Assembly: GCA_019752015.1 (NCBI GenBank)
Contig: JAIEMQ010000049.1
Span: 1-46,703 of the forward strand
Direction of reading: 5' to 3'
DNA: 46,703 nucleotides
Source of the DNA: Cyanobacteriota bacterium
GTDB lineage: Bacteria > Acidobacteriota > Vicinamibacteria > Vicinamibacterales > UBA2999
This document shows, one piece after another, positions 1-8,060 of this stretch; the first letter of the stretch is position 1, and every line of letters starts with the position of its first letter. Below the pieces are notes generated by a model. It saw nothing but the letters and a program-made list of their open reading frames with translations, was not told the DNA's origin and made no database searches. Made by a program: the position numbers and the translations under genes.

Positions 1-83
1 GGTGTGGGTCGCTAGCCCTTTACCGTATGACTCTTTCATTCACTACACCTCGCCGGTTTAACCCGGCGCACAAGGAGCACCCT

Positions 84-1190
84 ATGAACGGGAGACGTGT
101 GTCTACCGTGACCGACCGTACTGCTCATCGCGAATGGGCTTCACGCCCACCCGACGAGCGCTATACGAGCGTTCACGCACTCTACCTCTCGGCTCGCGAA
201 CGCCACGCCCGCCTCGAAGAGCGCGACACGGAGACGATCGATCTCAGGACCGAGGCGATCGATTCCGACGATGTCGTCATTCGCGACTCGTCGGGTCAGA
301 TCGCCGCTTTGACCCATTGGAGCTTCGGCCAGCTCGCGACCATCGCCGGCGCGCCGCCAAGCTACCTTCGAACGCTGCCCGCGTCGATCGCCGCCACGGC
401 GATCAATTACGGGCTGCAGCGGACCGACCGCGAACAGCATCAACTGTTTGTCGATCGGACCGAACCGAGGACCGTGCACGCGATCACATCACCGCGCTAT
501 GCACGCGTCCCGCATCACGAGCTGGCCGGCCGAGTGCTCGACCTCATGGCCCAACACCCGGCCTGGCACTTACCGCTCGGATACAAGGACGGCCAATTTG
601 GCGCTGAACGCGTTCCGTCCGGCGCCTATCTGGGAGACCGAGACATGTTTCTGTTCCTCGTGGACGGCAATCGCGATCTCGACGACCTCACCGACCAGAC
701 CCACGCCGGTCTGTTCCGCGGATTCATTCTCCGGAACAGCGATGTCGGTGCCGTCGCCCTCACGCTCGATCTGTTCCTCTTTAGGATGGTTTGTGGAAAT
801 CATCTGATTTGGGGATTTCAACACGTGGCTGGCTTCCGGCGCCGGCACGTAGGCGCGTCGATTCAAACCGCGTGGACGACATCACTCGATGACGTGCGCG
901 GCGCCCTCGACGCGGACACTGCGCGCGATCGCACCCTGGTCCTGCGGGCCACCACCCAGGAACTCGGGCCGACACGCGATGCAGTACTCGAGACGGCCGT
1001 GCGACGACTTGATGTCTCGCAGAAGCAGGCCGCCGAGGCGTACACGTTGGCGGAACAGCACGAGTCGAATCCACGATCGATCTGGGGCTATGTCCAGGGA
1101 CTGACACGACTCAGTCAACGGACGCCCTGGCAAGATGGCCGATTCGCACTCGACCGCGCCGCCACCCGCCTGCTGACCACGGTTCACTAG
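84..1190 (+). CDS. DUF932 (phage/plasmid-like) protein
   Basis: This 368-residue protein matches the DUF932 family, found on plasmids, phages and integrative elements; its biochemical role is unknown. The family core is visible at roughly residues 190-260, with the segments GLFRGFILRNSDVG and FRMVCGNHLIWGF that resemble the usual 'RGF..WNSEVG' and 'VCGNGL' blocks. I chose the ATG at 84 because AAGGAG lies 8 bases upstream; an in-frame start at 27 has no such site. No signal peptide or membrane segment is seen. It is the first gene of a + strand cargo run in the tRNA-Ser element, so an accessory role is inferred from context. Confidence 0.8.
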   Translation: MNGRRVSTVTDRTAHREWASRPPDERYTSVHALYLSARERHARLEERDTETIDLRTEAIDSDDVVIRDSSGQIAALTHWSFGQLATIAGAPPSYLRTLPASIAATAINYGLQRTDREQHQLFVDRTEPRTVHAITSPRYARVPHHELAGRVLDLMAQHPAWHLPLGYKDGQFGAERVPSGAYLGDRDMFLFLVDGNRDLDDLTDQTHAGLFRGFILRNSDVGAVALTLDLFLFRMVCGNHLIWGFQHVAGFRRRHVGASIQTAWTTSLDDVRGALDADTARDRTLVLRATTQELGPTRDAVLETAVRRLDVSQKQAAEAYTLAEQHESNPRSIWGYVQGLTRLSQRTPWQDGRFALDRAATRLLTTVH

Positions 1191-1323
1191 CCCTGGTCCG
1201 TCACCGCACGGGCACATTCCCGCGCGGTCCCATTCCACACCGCTAATCCGCGGGCGGTCCAGGCCCTCCGCACCTGACGACACGTGAGCATCGCTCGCGT
1301 GCCGACTCCGTGGAGGTGCTGCC

Positions 1324-1806
1324 GTGCGCGAGATCCATTCCGTCCCTTTCGAGGTCGATCAACAACTCGAAGCCGCCCTTCGGGCGAAACAACAGCTCGA
1401 TACCGAGCGGTGGCGGGCGGAGCTCCGTCCACGCGCGTTGCAATTCTTTGCGGCGCGCGCGAACCGGGTTCGATGGACTCGCGCACTCGTGACGCTCGTC
1501 GTCGAGGAACTCTTTCCTGACGATCTCTTCGACGAGCTCGTTGGTTCCCTCAAGCGCGTGCGGCCACGTGAGTGGCCACGCGTGCTCGCCATCGCCGTCG
1601 CGCTTCGCCACAGTTGGCGGCGCGACGGCCTGACGCGAATCGCTCGAAAGCTTCGCATCTCACTCGCGAGTGCCGCGAAGCACACACCAAAGGGGTCACG
1701 TCGATCCCAATCCCGACCATCACGTCGCGGATTGTCCGGCTCGCCTCGGCGCCGTCAAGACTCTCCGCTTCGCTCCGACCCCGCGAGGCGGGGCTCACGG
1801 TCTTGA
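1324..1806 (+). CDS. Hypothetical protein with basic C-terminal tail
   Basis: I do not recognise this 160-residue protein. It begins with GTG, 6 bases after a strong GGAGGT ribosome binding site (1312-1317), which makes the start convincing. Residues 1-120 look like a soluble helical domain with the segments ALVTLVVEELFPDDLFDELV and RVLAIAVALRHSW. From about residue 122 the protein turns into an Arg/Ser-rich tail of low complexity, which could be a disordered nucleic-acid-binding tail or out-of-frame reading after a frameshift. It sits in the integrated element between the DUF932 gene and another small unknown gene. Confidence 0.55.
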   Translation: MREIHSVPFEVDQQLEAALRAKQQLDTERWRAELRPRALQFFAARANRVRWTRALVTLVVEELFPDDLFDELVGSLKRVRPREWPRVLAIAVALRHSWRRDGLTRIARKLRISLASAAKHTPKGSRRSQSRPSRRGLSGSPRRRQDSPLRSDPARRGSRS

Positions 1807-1886
1807 CCGCGCCTCGGCCGAGCCAGGTCTGGCTCTTACGCGATGGTCGGGAAGTCATGAAGTTCGTTCACGAAAGGAGGACAAAT

Positions 1887-2258
1887 ATGCAGCGTCAACT
1901 GTCGATCACGCCCAGCATCACGGTGACGATCGGCCGCCACACGCGACAGTACTTCGCTTACGTCACTACGGCACCGGTCGAATTGGATTCACCGGCCACA
2001 CTCACGCTCCACGCGGGCACCTTCGCGGAACTTGTCGGGTTCGCCGCGGATTGCCTCACGGTCGCTGCGGATCAGGCGCGGATGCCTGGTCGCCTCGTCC
2101 TGGTCGAAGCCATGGAGCTGACTTGGCAACACGCCAAGTATCACGGCCATCACCATCCGCTATTCCGAGCGGATGCCGGACTCGTCGGACTCGACACGCT
2201 GCAGCACTGGCTCTGGCAACGCCTGCAGGCGTCCGTCACCAGGCCGGCGGCTGCATGA
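1887..2258 (+). CDS. Hypothetical protein
   Basis: A 123-residue protein of unknown family. The start at 1887 is supported by AAAGGAGG ending 6 bases upstream; the reading frame is open further upstream, but that part is arginine-rich and overlaps the preceding gene. The product has a beta-rich N-terminus (ITVTIGRHTRQYFAYVTT), a central segment with the pattern FAELVGFAADCLTVAADQAR, and a His-rich patch (WQHAKYHGHHH) that might bind metal. No signal peptide or membrane helix is present. It belongs to the cargo of the tRNA-Ser element. Function cannot be assigned. Confidence 0.6.
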   Translation: MQRQLSITPSITVTIGRHTRQYFAYVTTAPVELDSPATLTLHAGTFAELVGFAADCLTVAADQARMPGRLVLVEAMELTWQHAKYHGHHHPLFRADAGLVGLDTLQHWLWQRLQASVTRPAAA

Positions 2259-2314
2259 CTCGCAATGACTCGTTAACCGCTCGCCAAGGAGCGAGCTTTT
2301 CAGGAGGTCAGATC

Positions 2315-2620
2315 ATGATCGTCAAAATCATTCCGAACGACAAAGCGCAACCTGCCGGCAAACTCGCCGATGCCGAAGTGCACTTCACCGACGGCGTCTT
2401 CGACGGGCTGAAGCTGATTGGCTTCGCCATCTGGGAGCGTCGCAGCGGCACTGGTCGCAACGTCACATTCCCGTCTCGCACCTATTCGGTCAACGGTGAC
2501 CGACGGAGTTTCGCTCTGCTGCGTTCCATCTCGGACAACAGCGGTCAGGAACGCGTGCGTGATCTTGTGCTGCAGGCCTATGCCGAGCACGAGCAAGAGA
2601 CGGCTGTTGATGTCGCCTGA
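2315..2620 (+). CDS. Small hypothetical protein, faintly SpoVG-like
   Basis: A 101-residue soluble protein starting at an ATG preceded by AGGAGG (2302-2307). The centre reads GLKLIGFAIWERRSG followed by VTFPSRTYSVNGDRRSF, which recalls the layout of SpoVG-type nucleic-acid-binding proteins, where a strand ends in a 'PSR' turn; this is a weak visual resemblance only. The C-terminus is helical and acidic (LVLQAYAEHEQE). The gene follows the previous unknown gene by 56 bases in the same direction and is followed by a hairpin at 2636-2664, so the two may share a transcript. Confidence 0.6.
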   Translation: MIVKIIPNDKAQPAGKLADAEVHFTDGVFDGLKLIGFAIWERRSGTGRNVTFPSRTYSVNGDRRSFALLRSISDNSGQERVRDLVLQAYAEHEQETAVDVA

Positions 2621-2635
2621 CAGGAATCACGAGGT

Positions 2636-2664
2636 CCGGACGTCGCCCAAATGGCGGCGTCCGG
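2636..2664 (+). terminator. Hairpin after the small cargo gene
   Basis: Two 12-base arms (2636-2647 and 2653-2664) pair across a 5-base loop, with one G-U pair in RNA form. The arms start CCGGACG and end CGTCCGG. There is no run of T after the stem, so it may be an attenuator or a protected transcript end rather than a classical intrinsic terminator. Confidence 0.4.
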
Positions 2665-2725
2665 GCAATTCGCGAAGGGAGTATTCGACACTCCGTTGCT
2701 GAGTTTGACGCACTGAGGGAATCCG

Positions 2726-3016
2726 ATGACGTTCGCAGAACACCTTCACTTCGGCGAGAACGATGGCACGAACAGCGAACCGCTAACGAGCAGCGGCGAC
2801 GCCGCTGCCCAGGCGCACGCGGCCTTTGGGCGACACTATCGGATCGGCGAGCTCGCGGAGATGTGGAAGCTTGGCCGCGAGACAGTGCGGCTGCTGGTGA
2901 AAGACGAACCCGGTGTGATCAAGGTCCGCCTCGGCCGCAAGCGCGCGCACACCGTGTATTCGGTCCCCGAATCGGTGGCGCTACGCATCCATACCCGTCT
3001 GTTGAACAGCCGCTAA
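2726..3016 (+). CDS. Small helix-turn-helix protein (excisionase-like)
   Basis: A 96-residue protein with an N-terminal unstructured stretch and a C-terminal winged helix-turn-helix of the MerR/excisionase type: YRIGELAEMWKLGRETVRLL (about residues 36-55) is the helix-turn-helix and KVRLGRKRAHTVYSVPES the wing. Proteins of this shape often act as recombination directionality factors or small repressors. It lies tail to tail with the integrase gene, with only 22 bases between the two stop codons, which fits a role in controlling integration or excision. That role is inferred from position; a conserved helix-turn-helix alone does not prove it. Confidence 0.7.
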   Translation: MTFAEHLHFGENDGTNSEPLTSSGDAAAQAHAAFGRHYRIGELAEMWKLGRETVRLLVKDEPGVIKVRLGRKRAHTVYSVPESVALRIHTRLLNSR

Positions 3017-3038
3017 TGGCGCCCGCCGCGCAATGCCT

Positions 3039-4250
3039 TCAATGCGGCTTCGGTTGCCCCTGAAACGCGTCCTTCAGAATCTTTGTCAGCCGTGCCTGGC
3101 GTTCCGGCACCCACCTCGCGTAGTGATCGCGCACCGTCTTCTCATCGTCGCCAAGCAAGTCGGCCACATCCGCGACAGGGACGCCGCGCTGCAACAGAAT
3201 CCGCGCGAACGTATGCCGGAATCGGTGCGGAGTCGGCGGTTCGTCAAAGGCACCGGCAACCTTGAATGCCTTGGCAATCCGCCGGCGCCAGATGTTGGTG
3301 ACAGTTTCGAGCCGATCGGAGCGGCCGACGATGAAGGGCCTGGGACCGCAGCGCTCGGCACGCGAGAGCAAGCGATCGCGCAGCCAGTCCGGAATGTAAG
3401 CGAAGACGTCGCCACCGTTCTTGGTGGCTCGGATGAAGACTTGATCGACTTTCAGGCGCTTGACGTTGAAGTGCGTGGCATCCGAAATTCGAAACCCCGT
3501 GTAAACCATCAGCCAGATCAGATCCTTCAAATCTTCGCCGGTCCAGATGCCAGGGCCGTTTTCATTCTTCCATTCGACCTTCACGCGATCACAGGCCGCG
3601 ATGATGCGCTGGAGTTCCTTGTCGGTGAAGGGCGCTTTGTTGGCGGCCTTACTCGCCCCTTTCGGCGGCTTGATGTCGGTACTAACGGGCGATTCGGCGA
3701 TCCATTTCCGATTGACGCAAAAGCGGAAGAACGCGCGCAGCGTCGTGAGGCGCTTGCCCTTGGCTCGTGCGCCGAGTTTCCAATTTGCCCAGAAGCGATC
3801 TATGTCGTGCGGTGTGAACTGATCGATCATCACGTAGCCGCGGGCGTCGGCGTACGCCGTGATTTGTTTGGTGAAGGTACGGTACTTCCGCAAAGTCGCA
3901 GGCGCCAGTTCGGCCGATTCGCGATTCGTCAGAAACACCTGGCAGGCGTCGGTGATGCTGACACGACTCTCCGAAGGCGCGGGCTCAGGCGCAACGGGGG
4001 CGATCGTCGGCTGGCCGGTCCAGGAATCCGCCTGCTCGAATGCGTCGGCAATGCGACGGGCCTCGATCCAATCCGACGTGTTCGTCGCTTTGCGGGAAAA
4101 CTTCCGATCGAGCGTGCCCGACAAATGGATCTGACACTGACACTTTCGACCCCAGCCTTTGCGCCGTTCGTCATGCTCACCCGATCGCGAATCCTCGGGT
4201 CTCCCCGCTTCACATTCGAGGCGGTGCCGGCGGTAGAGATTGAGTTTCAT
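3039..4250 (-). CDS. Tyrosine recombinase / integrase
   Basis: A 403-residue site-specific tyrosine recombinase. After an N-terminal zone and a SAM-like core-binding domain (about 95-190), the catalytic domain shows Arg254 (TGFRISD), Lys277 (RATKNGG), the H-x-x-R pair His342/Arg345 (PHRFRHTFAR) and Tyr377 (RDHYARW). The usual His/Trp near 'LLGH' is Asp here (LLGDDEKT). I set the start at the ATG at 4250, with GGAG 6 bases upstream; the longer frame to 4388 runs through the tRNA-Ser gene and is not credible. The gene sits 90 bases from the tRNA 3' end, the classic arrangement of an integrase beside its attachment site. Confidence 0.93.
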   Translation of the reverse strand: MKLNLYRRHRLECEAGRPEDSRSGEHDERRKGWGRKCQCQIHLSGTLDRKFSRKATNTSDWIEARRIADAFEQADSWTGQPTIAPVAPEPAPSESRVSITDACQVFLTNRESAELAPATLRKYRTFTKQITAYADARGYVMIDQFTPHDIDRFWANWKLGARAKGKRLTTLRAFFRFCVNRKWIAESPVSTDIKPPKGASKAANKAPFTDKELQRIIAACDRVKVEWKNENGPGIWTGEDLKDLIWLMVYTGFRISDATHFNVKRLKVDQVFIRATKNGGDVFAYIPDWLRDRLLSRAERCGPRPFIVGRSDRLETVTNIWRRRIAKAFKVAGAFDEPPTPHRFRHTFARILLQRGVPVADVADLLGDDEKTVRDHYARWVPERQARLTKILKDAFQGQPKPH

Positions 4251-4276
4251 CTCGCGCTCCCGTATTTGCGAGTCTA

Positions 4277-4301
4277 GCACGCATTGCACGCTATCGCACG
4301 C
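4277..4301. repeat. Three iterated GCACGC motifs beside the attachment site
   Basis: GCACGC occurs at 4277, 4286 and 4296, spaced 9 and 10 bases apart, close to one helical turn. The cluster lies between the integrase start and the tRNA-Ser 3' end, where tyrosine integrases often have arm-type binding sites. A binding role is inferred from position and spacing. Confidence 0.4.
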
Positions 4302-4339
4302 TGGGGCGAATGAGTCCTCGTAAGTTATTGATTTTATTA

Positions 4340-4430
4340 TGGCGGAGAGGGTGGGATTCGAACCCACGTGCCGCTTTCGCGACAACACGCTTTCGAGGCG
4401 CGCCCGTTACGACCACTTCGGTACCTCTCC
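4340..4430 (-). tRNA. tRNA-Ser (anticodon CGA)
   Basis: On the minus strand the acceptor stem GGAGAGG (4430-4424) pairs with CCTCTCC, followed by discriminator G and an encoded CCA (4342-4340). The anticodon loop CTCGAAA occupies 4397-4391, giving anticodon CGA for codon UCG. A long variable arm and a T-loop GTTCGAATC are visible, as expected for a serine tRNA. Its 3' end faces the integrase, so it is the probable integration target of the element on its left. The gene is intact, meaning that the element restored the 3' end on insertion. Confidence 0.95.
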
Positions 4431-4466
4431 GCTCTGAGTGGACCGCGCCGATCGCAGGAACTTTTG

Positions 4467-4498
4467 ATTATACAGCAGCGCCGGCCAGACCTGGTCAA
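4467..4498 (-). promoter_or_regulatory. Probable promoter of tRNA-Ser
   Basis: On the minus strand there is a perfect -10 box TATAAT (4472-4467) about 36 bases before the tRNA, and a -35-like TTGACC (4498-4493). The spacer is 20 bases, longer than the ideal 17, so the -10 box carries most of the weight. Confidence 0.5.
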
Positions 4499-4577
4499 AC
4501 GCGCCGCTGAGCACCCACTTCAACCGGGCTGACGCCGTGCCATTTCCAATCGTTGCGCGCCGCGGACTACACTGCAA

Positions 4578-5585
4578 TTGTGGAACGCCACTGACGAGCT
4601 GAAAACAATCCGCGGCACCATCAGCGTTTTCCTGACGCTGCTCGTGCTGGTGAGCGGCGCGGCGTGTAATAAAACGCCGACCGCACCGACTCCTCCGCCT
4701 CCACCACCCATCGCGGAACCGCCGGAGCTGACCTGTCCGGCGCCGGTCACTGTCTCGGCGCGCACCAGCGCGGGCTCTCTTGTGTCCTACCCGCCTCCAG
4801 AGAGCCGAAAAGGTCAGGGCAGCGTCTCGGTGGTCTGCACGCCCGCGTCCGACACCACGTTCCCGATCGGCGTCACAGAGACGCAATGTGTCGCGACCGA
4901 TTCATTGAGCCGGACCGCGTCGTGCACGTTTTCGGTGACGGTCGCAGGGCCGCCGCGCCTGCGCCGCACGCGGATCATGGCGTTCGGCGACAGCCTCACC
5001 TTCGGCAGCACGCTGCTCACCAGCGATCCCTACTTGTTCTCGTTTCCGGCTGAGACCGCCTATCCAACCGTGCTGGGGCAATTGCTGTCGGCGCGCTACA
5101 CCGATCAAACCATCACGGTGTTCAATCGAGGCCTGGTCGGCGAACAGGCGTGGCGCGCGTTGTCGCGCTTCGGCGCGACCTTCTCCGCCGACGCACCGGA
5201 CGTCGTCGTGCTGCTGGAGGGCGTCAACGATTACAGGGTGGCCCTCGACGAAGGCACCACGGTTGGCGTCGACAACGCCGTGCTCGGGATGAGTCAACTG
5301 GCCGCCGAGGCCCGCCGCCGCGGCGCGCGTGTCTTCATCTGCACGCTGACCCCGGGCAGACCCGGGCGGATTCAGATCCCGGCGTCAGTCCTCGAGACGA
5401 TCAACGAACGATATCGGCAAATCGCGCGCGGCGAAGGCGCGGTGCTGGTCGACCTCTACACCGCCTTGCTGCCCGACTTGAACGGCAACGTCAGCATCGA
5501 CGGGTTGCACTTGACGCCGCTGGGCTACCGGCGGGTCGCGGAAACGGTATTCGCGGCGATTCGTGCCGACCTCGAAGTCAGGTAA
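4578..5585 (+). CDS. SGNH/GDSL hydrolase with N-terminal HYR-like domain, exported
   Basis: A 335-residue exported esterase-like protein. Residues 12-30 form a signal sequence ending in Cys30 (SGAAC), possibly a lipoprotein though the lipobox is imperfect; a proline-rich linker follows. Residues 50-123 resemble a hyalin-repeat (HYR) adhesion module with paired cysteines. The SGNH hydrolase domain then shows Ser139 in FGDSLTFG, a Gly block near 187, Asn217 in EGVNDYR, and Asp308/His311 in DGLHLTPLGY. The start given is TTG with no clear ribosome site, so the exact start is unsure. Only 10 bases separate it from a membrane acyltransferase, suggesting joint action on acylated glycans. Confidence 0.85.
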   Translation: MWNATDELKTIRGTISVFLTLLVLVSGAACNKTPTAPTPPPPPPIAEPPELTCPAPVTVSARTSAGSLVSYPPPESRKGQGSVSVVCTPASDTTFPIGVTETQCVATDSLSRTASCTFSVTVAGPPRLRRTRIMAFGDSLTFGSTLLTSDPYLFSFPAETAYPTVLGQLLSARYTDQTITVFNRGLVGEQAWRALSRFGATFSADAPDVVVLLEGVNDYRVALDEGTTVGVDNAVLGMSQLAAEARRRGARVFICTLTPGRPGRIQIPASVLETINERYRQIARGEGAVLVDLYTALLPDLNGNVSIDGLHLTPLGYRRVAETVFAAIRADLEVR

Positions 5586-5595
5586 GGGACCCGGC

Positions 5596-6744
5596 ATGAC
5601 GGCACGCACCGAGCGCGGGGTCGTGCCGGCGCTCGACGGCTTGCGCGGCATCGCGATCGTCCTCGTGATGCTGCACCATTCCACGTACTACCGCCCGACG
5701 TCCGGTATCGATGCCGTGATCGGCGACGTGCTGTTCTTCTTCTGGATCGGCGTCGATTTGTTCTTCGTGCTGTCGGGTTTCCTGATCACCGGGATCCTGC
5801 TCGACACCCGGGACGGCGATCGCTATTTCACGAATTTCTATGCGCGCCGCACGCTGCGCATCTTTCCCCTCTATTACCTGGTTCTGTTCGTCGCGCTCGT
5901 CGTCTTGCCGGAGTTTCCCGCCGTGAACGCGGTGCTGAACGGGCAGGACCATCAAGTGGCCCTGCCGGCGCAGTGGCCGTACTGGTCGTACCTGACGAAT
6001 TTCGCGATCGCCGATCGCGGCTGGGTGCACTGGGTCGATGTGGGCTGGTCGCTGGCCATCGAAGAACAGTTCTATCTGGTGTGGCCGCTCGTCATCTGGT
6101 TGTGCCCGCCGCGAAGGCTGGCGTGGCTGTGCACCGTGATCTTCGTCGCCGAGGTGTTCGCCCGTTCGTTCGCCCGGGCGTCCGAGGTGCCGGTGTTGCC
6201 GCTCTACGTCGTCACCTGGTTCAGGCTCGACGGGCTGATGATCGGCGCGCTGCTGGCCGTCTCGCTGCGGAGCGGCATCATGCCGTCGCTCAATCGCCTC
6301 GCGCCGTTCGTCGTGATTGCCGGAATAGCCGGCCTCATCGCCGTCACGATTCAGGGCGGTCACACCTGGTGGTGGAACCGGCGCATGCAGCAGTTCGGCT
6401 ACTCGCTGATCGCGGTCAGCGCCGGCGCGATGCTGGTCAGCGCCATCAGCCTGCCGGATAACAGCCGCTGGTCGCGGATCCTGCGAACGAAGTGGCTGCG
6501 CGCCTTCGGCCGATACAGCTATTGCCTGTACCTGATCCACCTGCCGGTCATGCGCGCCGTCCGCGAGTATGTGTTCAATCCCGAGGATTACACCGCGATG
6601 GCACCGTGGATCGGCCAGGTGTCGTTTTACATCGCGGCGGCAACACCGGCCTTCGCACTGGCGTGGCTGTCGTGGCGGTTGTTCGAGGCGCCGATTCTCA
6701 GGCTCAAGGCGCGGTTTCCCTATTCGCGGGTGGACCGGGAATAA
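5596..6744 (+). CDS. Acyltransferase family 3 membrane protein (OafA/YrhL-like)
   Basis: A 382-residue multi-pass inner-membrane acyltransferase. The family start PALDGLRGIAIVLVMLHHS contains the conserved His pair region, followed by FFVLSGFLITGILL, the RRTLRIFPLYYL block and WSLAIEEQFYLVWPL, all hallmarks of acyltransferase 3 proteins that O-acetylate cell-surface glycans or antibiotics. About ten hydrophobic helices are visible. The ATG at 5596 follows AAGGGA at a sensible distance; an upstream in-frame GTG at 5563 overlaps the hydrolase gene. Pairing with an SGNH hydrolase mirrors OafB-type proteins in which both domains are fused, so O-acetylation of surface polysaccharide is the likely job; the substrate is unknown. 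Confidence 0.9.
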   Translation: MTARTERGVVPALDGLRGIAIVLVMLHHSTYYRPTSGIDAVIGDVLFFFWIGVDLFFVLSGFLITGILLDTRDGDRYFTNFYARRTLRIFPLYYLVLFVALVVLPEFPAVNAVLNGQDHQVALPAQWPYWSYLTNFAIADRGWVHWVDVGWSLAIEEQFYLVWPLVIWLCPPRRLAWLCTVIFVAEVFARSFARASEVPVLPLYVVTWFRLDGLMIGALLAVSLRSGIMPSLNRLAPFVVIAGIAGLIAVTIQGGHTWWWNRRMQQFGYSLIAVSAGAMLVSAISLPDNSRWSRILRTKWLRAFGRYSYCLYLIHLPVMRAVREYVFNPEDYTAMAPWIGQVSFYIAAATPAFALAWLSWRLFEAPILRLKARFPYSRVDRE

Positions 6745-6808
6745 CTGAATCCGTCCTGGGGTTGATGAGTGACAGGAACAACGTTCACCTGCTTTCAGGA
6801 GACGAATT

Positions 6809-7351
6809 GTGAAGAAGGCATTTGCATTTGCAGTAATCGCGGCTCTCATCGCCGGCACGGCGGCGGCGCAGAAACCGGTCACGGTCGGCGGCGCGCCGAT
6901 GTATGCCAACAAGAACATCATCGAGAACGCGGTCAACTCGAAGGATCACACCACCCTGGTCGCGGCGGTGAAGGCGGCGGGTCTCGTGGACACGCTGCAG
7001 GGCGCCGGTCCGTTCACGGTCTTCGCGCCGGTCAACGCGGCGTTCGCGGCGCTGCCCGCGGGCACCGTCGACAACCTGCTCAAGCCGGAGAACAAAGGCA
7101 CGCTGACCACCGTCCTTACCTATCACGTCGTCCCCGGCCGCCTCGATTCGAAGGCGCTGGCGAAGATGATCAGGGACGGCAAGGGCAAGGCGGCGTTGAA
7201 GACGGTGCAGGGCACCGAGCTGTGGGCGATGATGAGCGGTGACTGGATCACCATCACCGACGCCAAGGGCGTCACCAGCAAGGTGACGATCTCGAACGTC
7301 AATCAGTCGAACGGCGTGATCCACGTCATCGACAAGGTGTTGATGCCGTAG
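6809..7351 (+). CDS. Secreted fasciclin (FAS1) domain protein
   Basis: A 180-residue secreted protein consisting of a signal peptide (residues 1-20, cleavage after AAA) and one FAS1 domain. The two conserved FAS1 blocks are present: FTVFAPVNAAFAALPAGT (H1) and the C-terminal NGVIHVIDKVLMP (H2), with the YHVVPG motif between them. Such proteins are usually involved in adhesion or cell-surface interaction. The start is a GTG 7 bases after AGGAG; two hydrophilic-basic residues then lead into the hydrophobic core. A good hairpin follows the stop, so the gene is probably a single transcription unit. Confidence 0.92.
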   Translation: MKKAFAFAVIAALIAGTAAAQKPVTVGGAPMYANKNIIENAVNSKDHTTLVAAVKAAGLVDTLQGAGPFTVFAPVNAAFAALPAGTVDNLLKPENKGTLTTVLTYHVVPGRLDSKALAKMIRDGKGKAALKTVQGTELWAMMSGDWITITDAKGVTSKVTISNVNQSNGVIHVIDKVLMP

Positions 7352-7366
7352 GCGCACGGCATCATC

Positions 7367-7408
7367 GGGCGCGAGCCGCACGTCCGGGTTCGCGCCCGCC
7401 TTTCTCTC
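7367..7408 (+). terminator. Intrinsic terminator-like hairpin after the fasciclin gene
   Basis: Arms GGGCGCGA (7367-7374) and TCGCGCCC (7390-7397) pair, with more pairing inside the stem, and are followed by a pyrimidine-rich stretch containing TTTCTCT. The position just after the stop codon and before the next gene supports termination. Confidence 0.55.
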
Positions 7409-7433
7409 GCACCAAATCGATATGATGCGTTGA

Positions 7434-8060
7434 GTGCGCTTCTATTACTTCGAGATGGTGGGCACGGCCGTCTTCGCCATCACCGGCGTCCTCGCCGTGA
7501 CGCGCCGCGGCCTGGACGTGTTTGGCGCGCTCGTCCTCGGCATCGTCACCGCGCTCGGCGGCGGAACGGTCAGGGACCTGATCATCGGGGCGCCGCCGTT
7601 CTGGATCAGCGATTTCAACTACGTGTCGGCAGCAAGTGCGGGCGCGCTGGCGGCGTTCTGGATCGGATCGCTCTTCCGTGACGCTTATCGCGGGCTGCTC
7701 TACCTCGACGCGCTCGGTGCCGCGTTATTCGCGATCACTGCGGCAAACAAGGTGCTGTCGCTGAATCTCAGCGCGCCAGTGGCGGTGACGATGGGCATTC
7801 TCACCGGCATCGGCGGCGGCTTGATTCGTGATGTCCTGGCCGGGCGGCCGACACTGCTGATGTCGCGCGAGATTTACGCGACGCCAATCCTGATGGGATG
7901 CGTCGCCTTCGTGCTGCTGTACGGTGCGACGCCGCCGGTGCCCTATGCAGCCGCGATCGGATTCACGATCATCTTCGGCGTGCGCGCTCTCGCCATCTAC
8001 CGGCATCTCGAAATGCCGGCGTGGCTCACGCATCGCGACCGTTCAGACGGCGATAGGTGA
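7434..8060 (+). CDS. TRIC-type cation channel (UPF0126 family)
   Basis: A 208-residue membrane protein with about seven helices and the internal duplication typical of UPF0126/bacterial TRIC proteins. Each half ends in the signature: GGGTVRDLIIG near residue 45 and GGGLIRDVLAG near residue 125, where the glycines kink the pore helices. Family members conduct monovalent cations. The start is GTG at 7434 with no strong ribosome site. The last 35 bases overlap, in the opposite direction, the end of a HAD-like remnant. Confidence 0.9.
   Translation: MRFYYFEMVGTAVFAITGVLAVTRRGLDVFGALVLGIVTALGGGTVRDLIIGAPPFWISDFNYVSAASAGALAAFWIGSLFRDAYRGLLYLDALGAALFAITAANKVLSLNLSAPVAVTMGILTGIGGGLIRDVLAGRPTLLMSREIYATPILMGCVAFVLLYGATPPVPYAAAIGFTIIFGVRALAIYRHLEMPAWLTHRDRSDGDR

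Noticed and set aside
3033-4277. A 414-codon open frame on the + strand opposite the integrase
   Set aside because: It is the antisense of a well-supported integrase with all catalytic residues; the composition is arginine-rich and there is no ribosome site.
5578-6936. A 452-codon open frame opposite the acyltransferase
   Set aside because: It is rich in Arg, His and Asp/Gln with no domain, and it lies antisense to a clear membrane protein gene.
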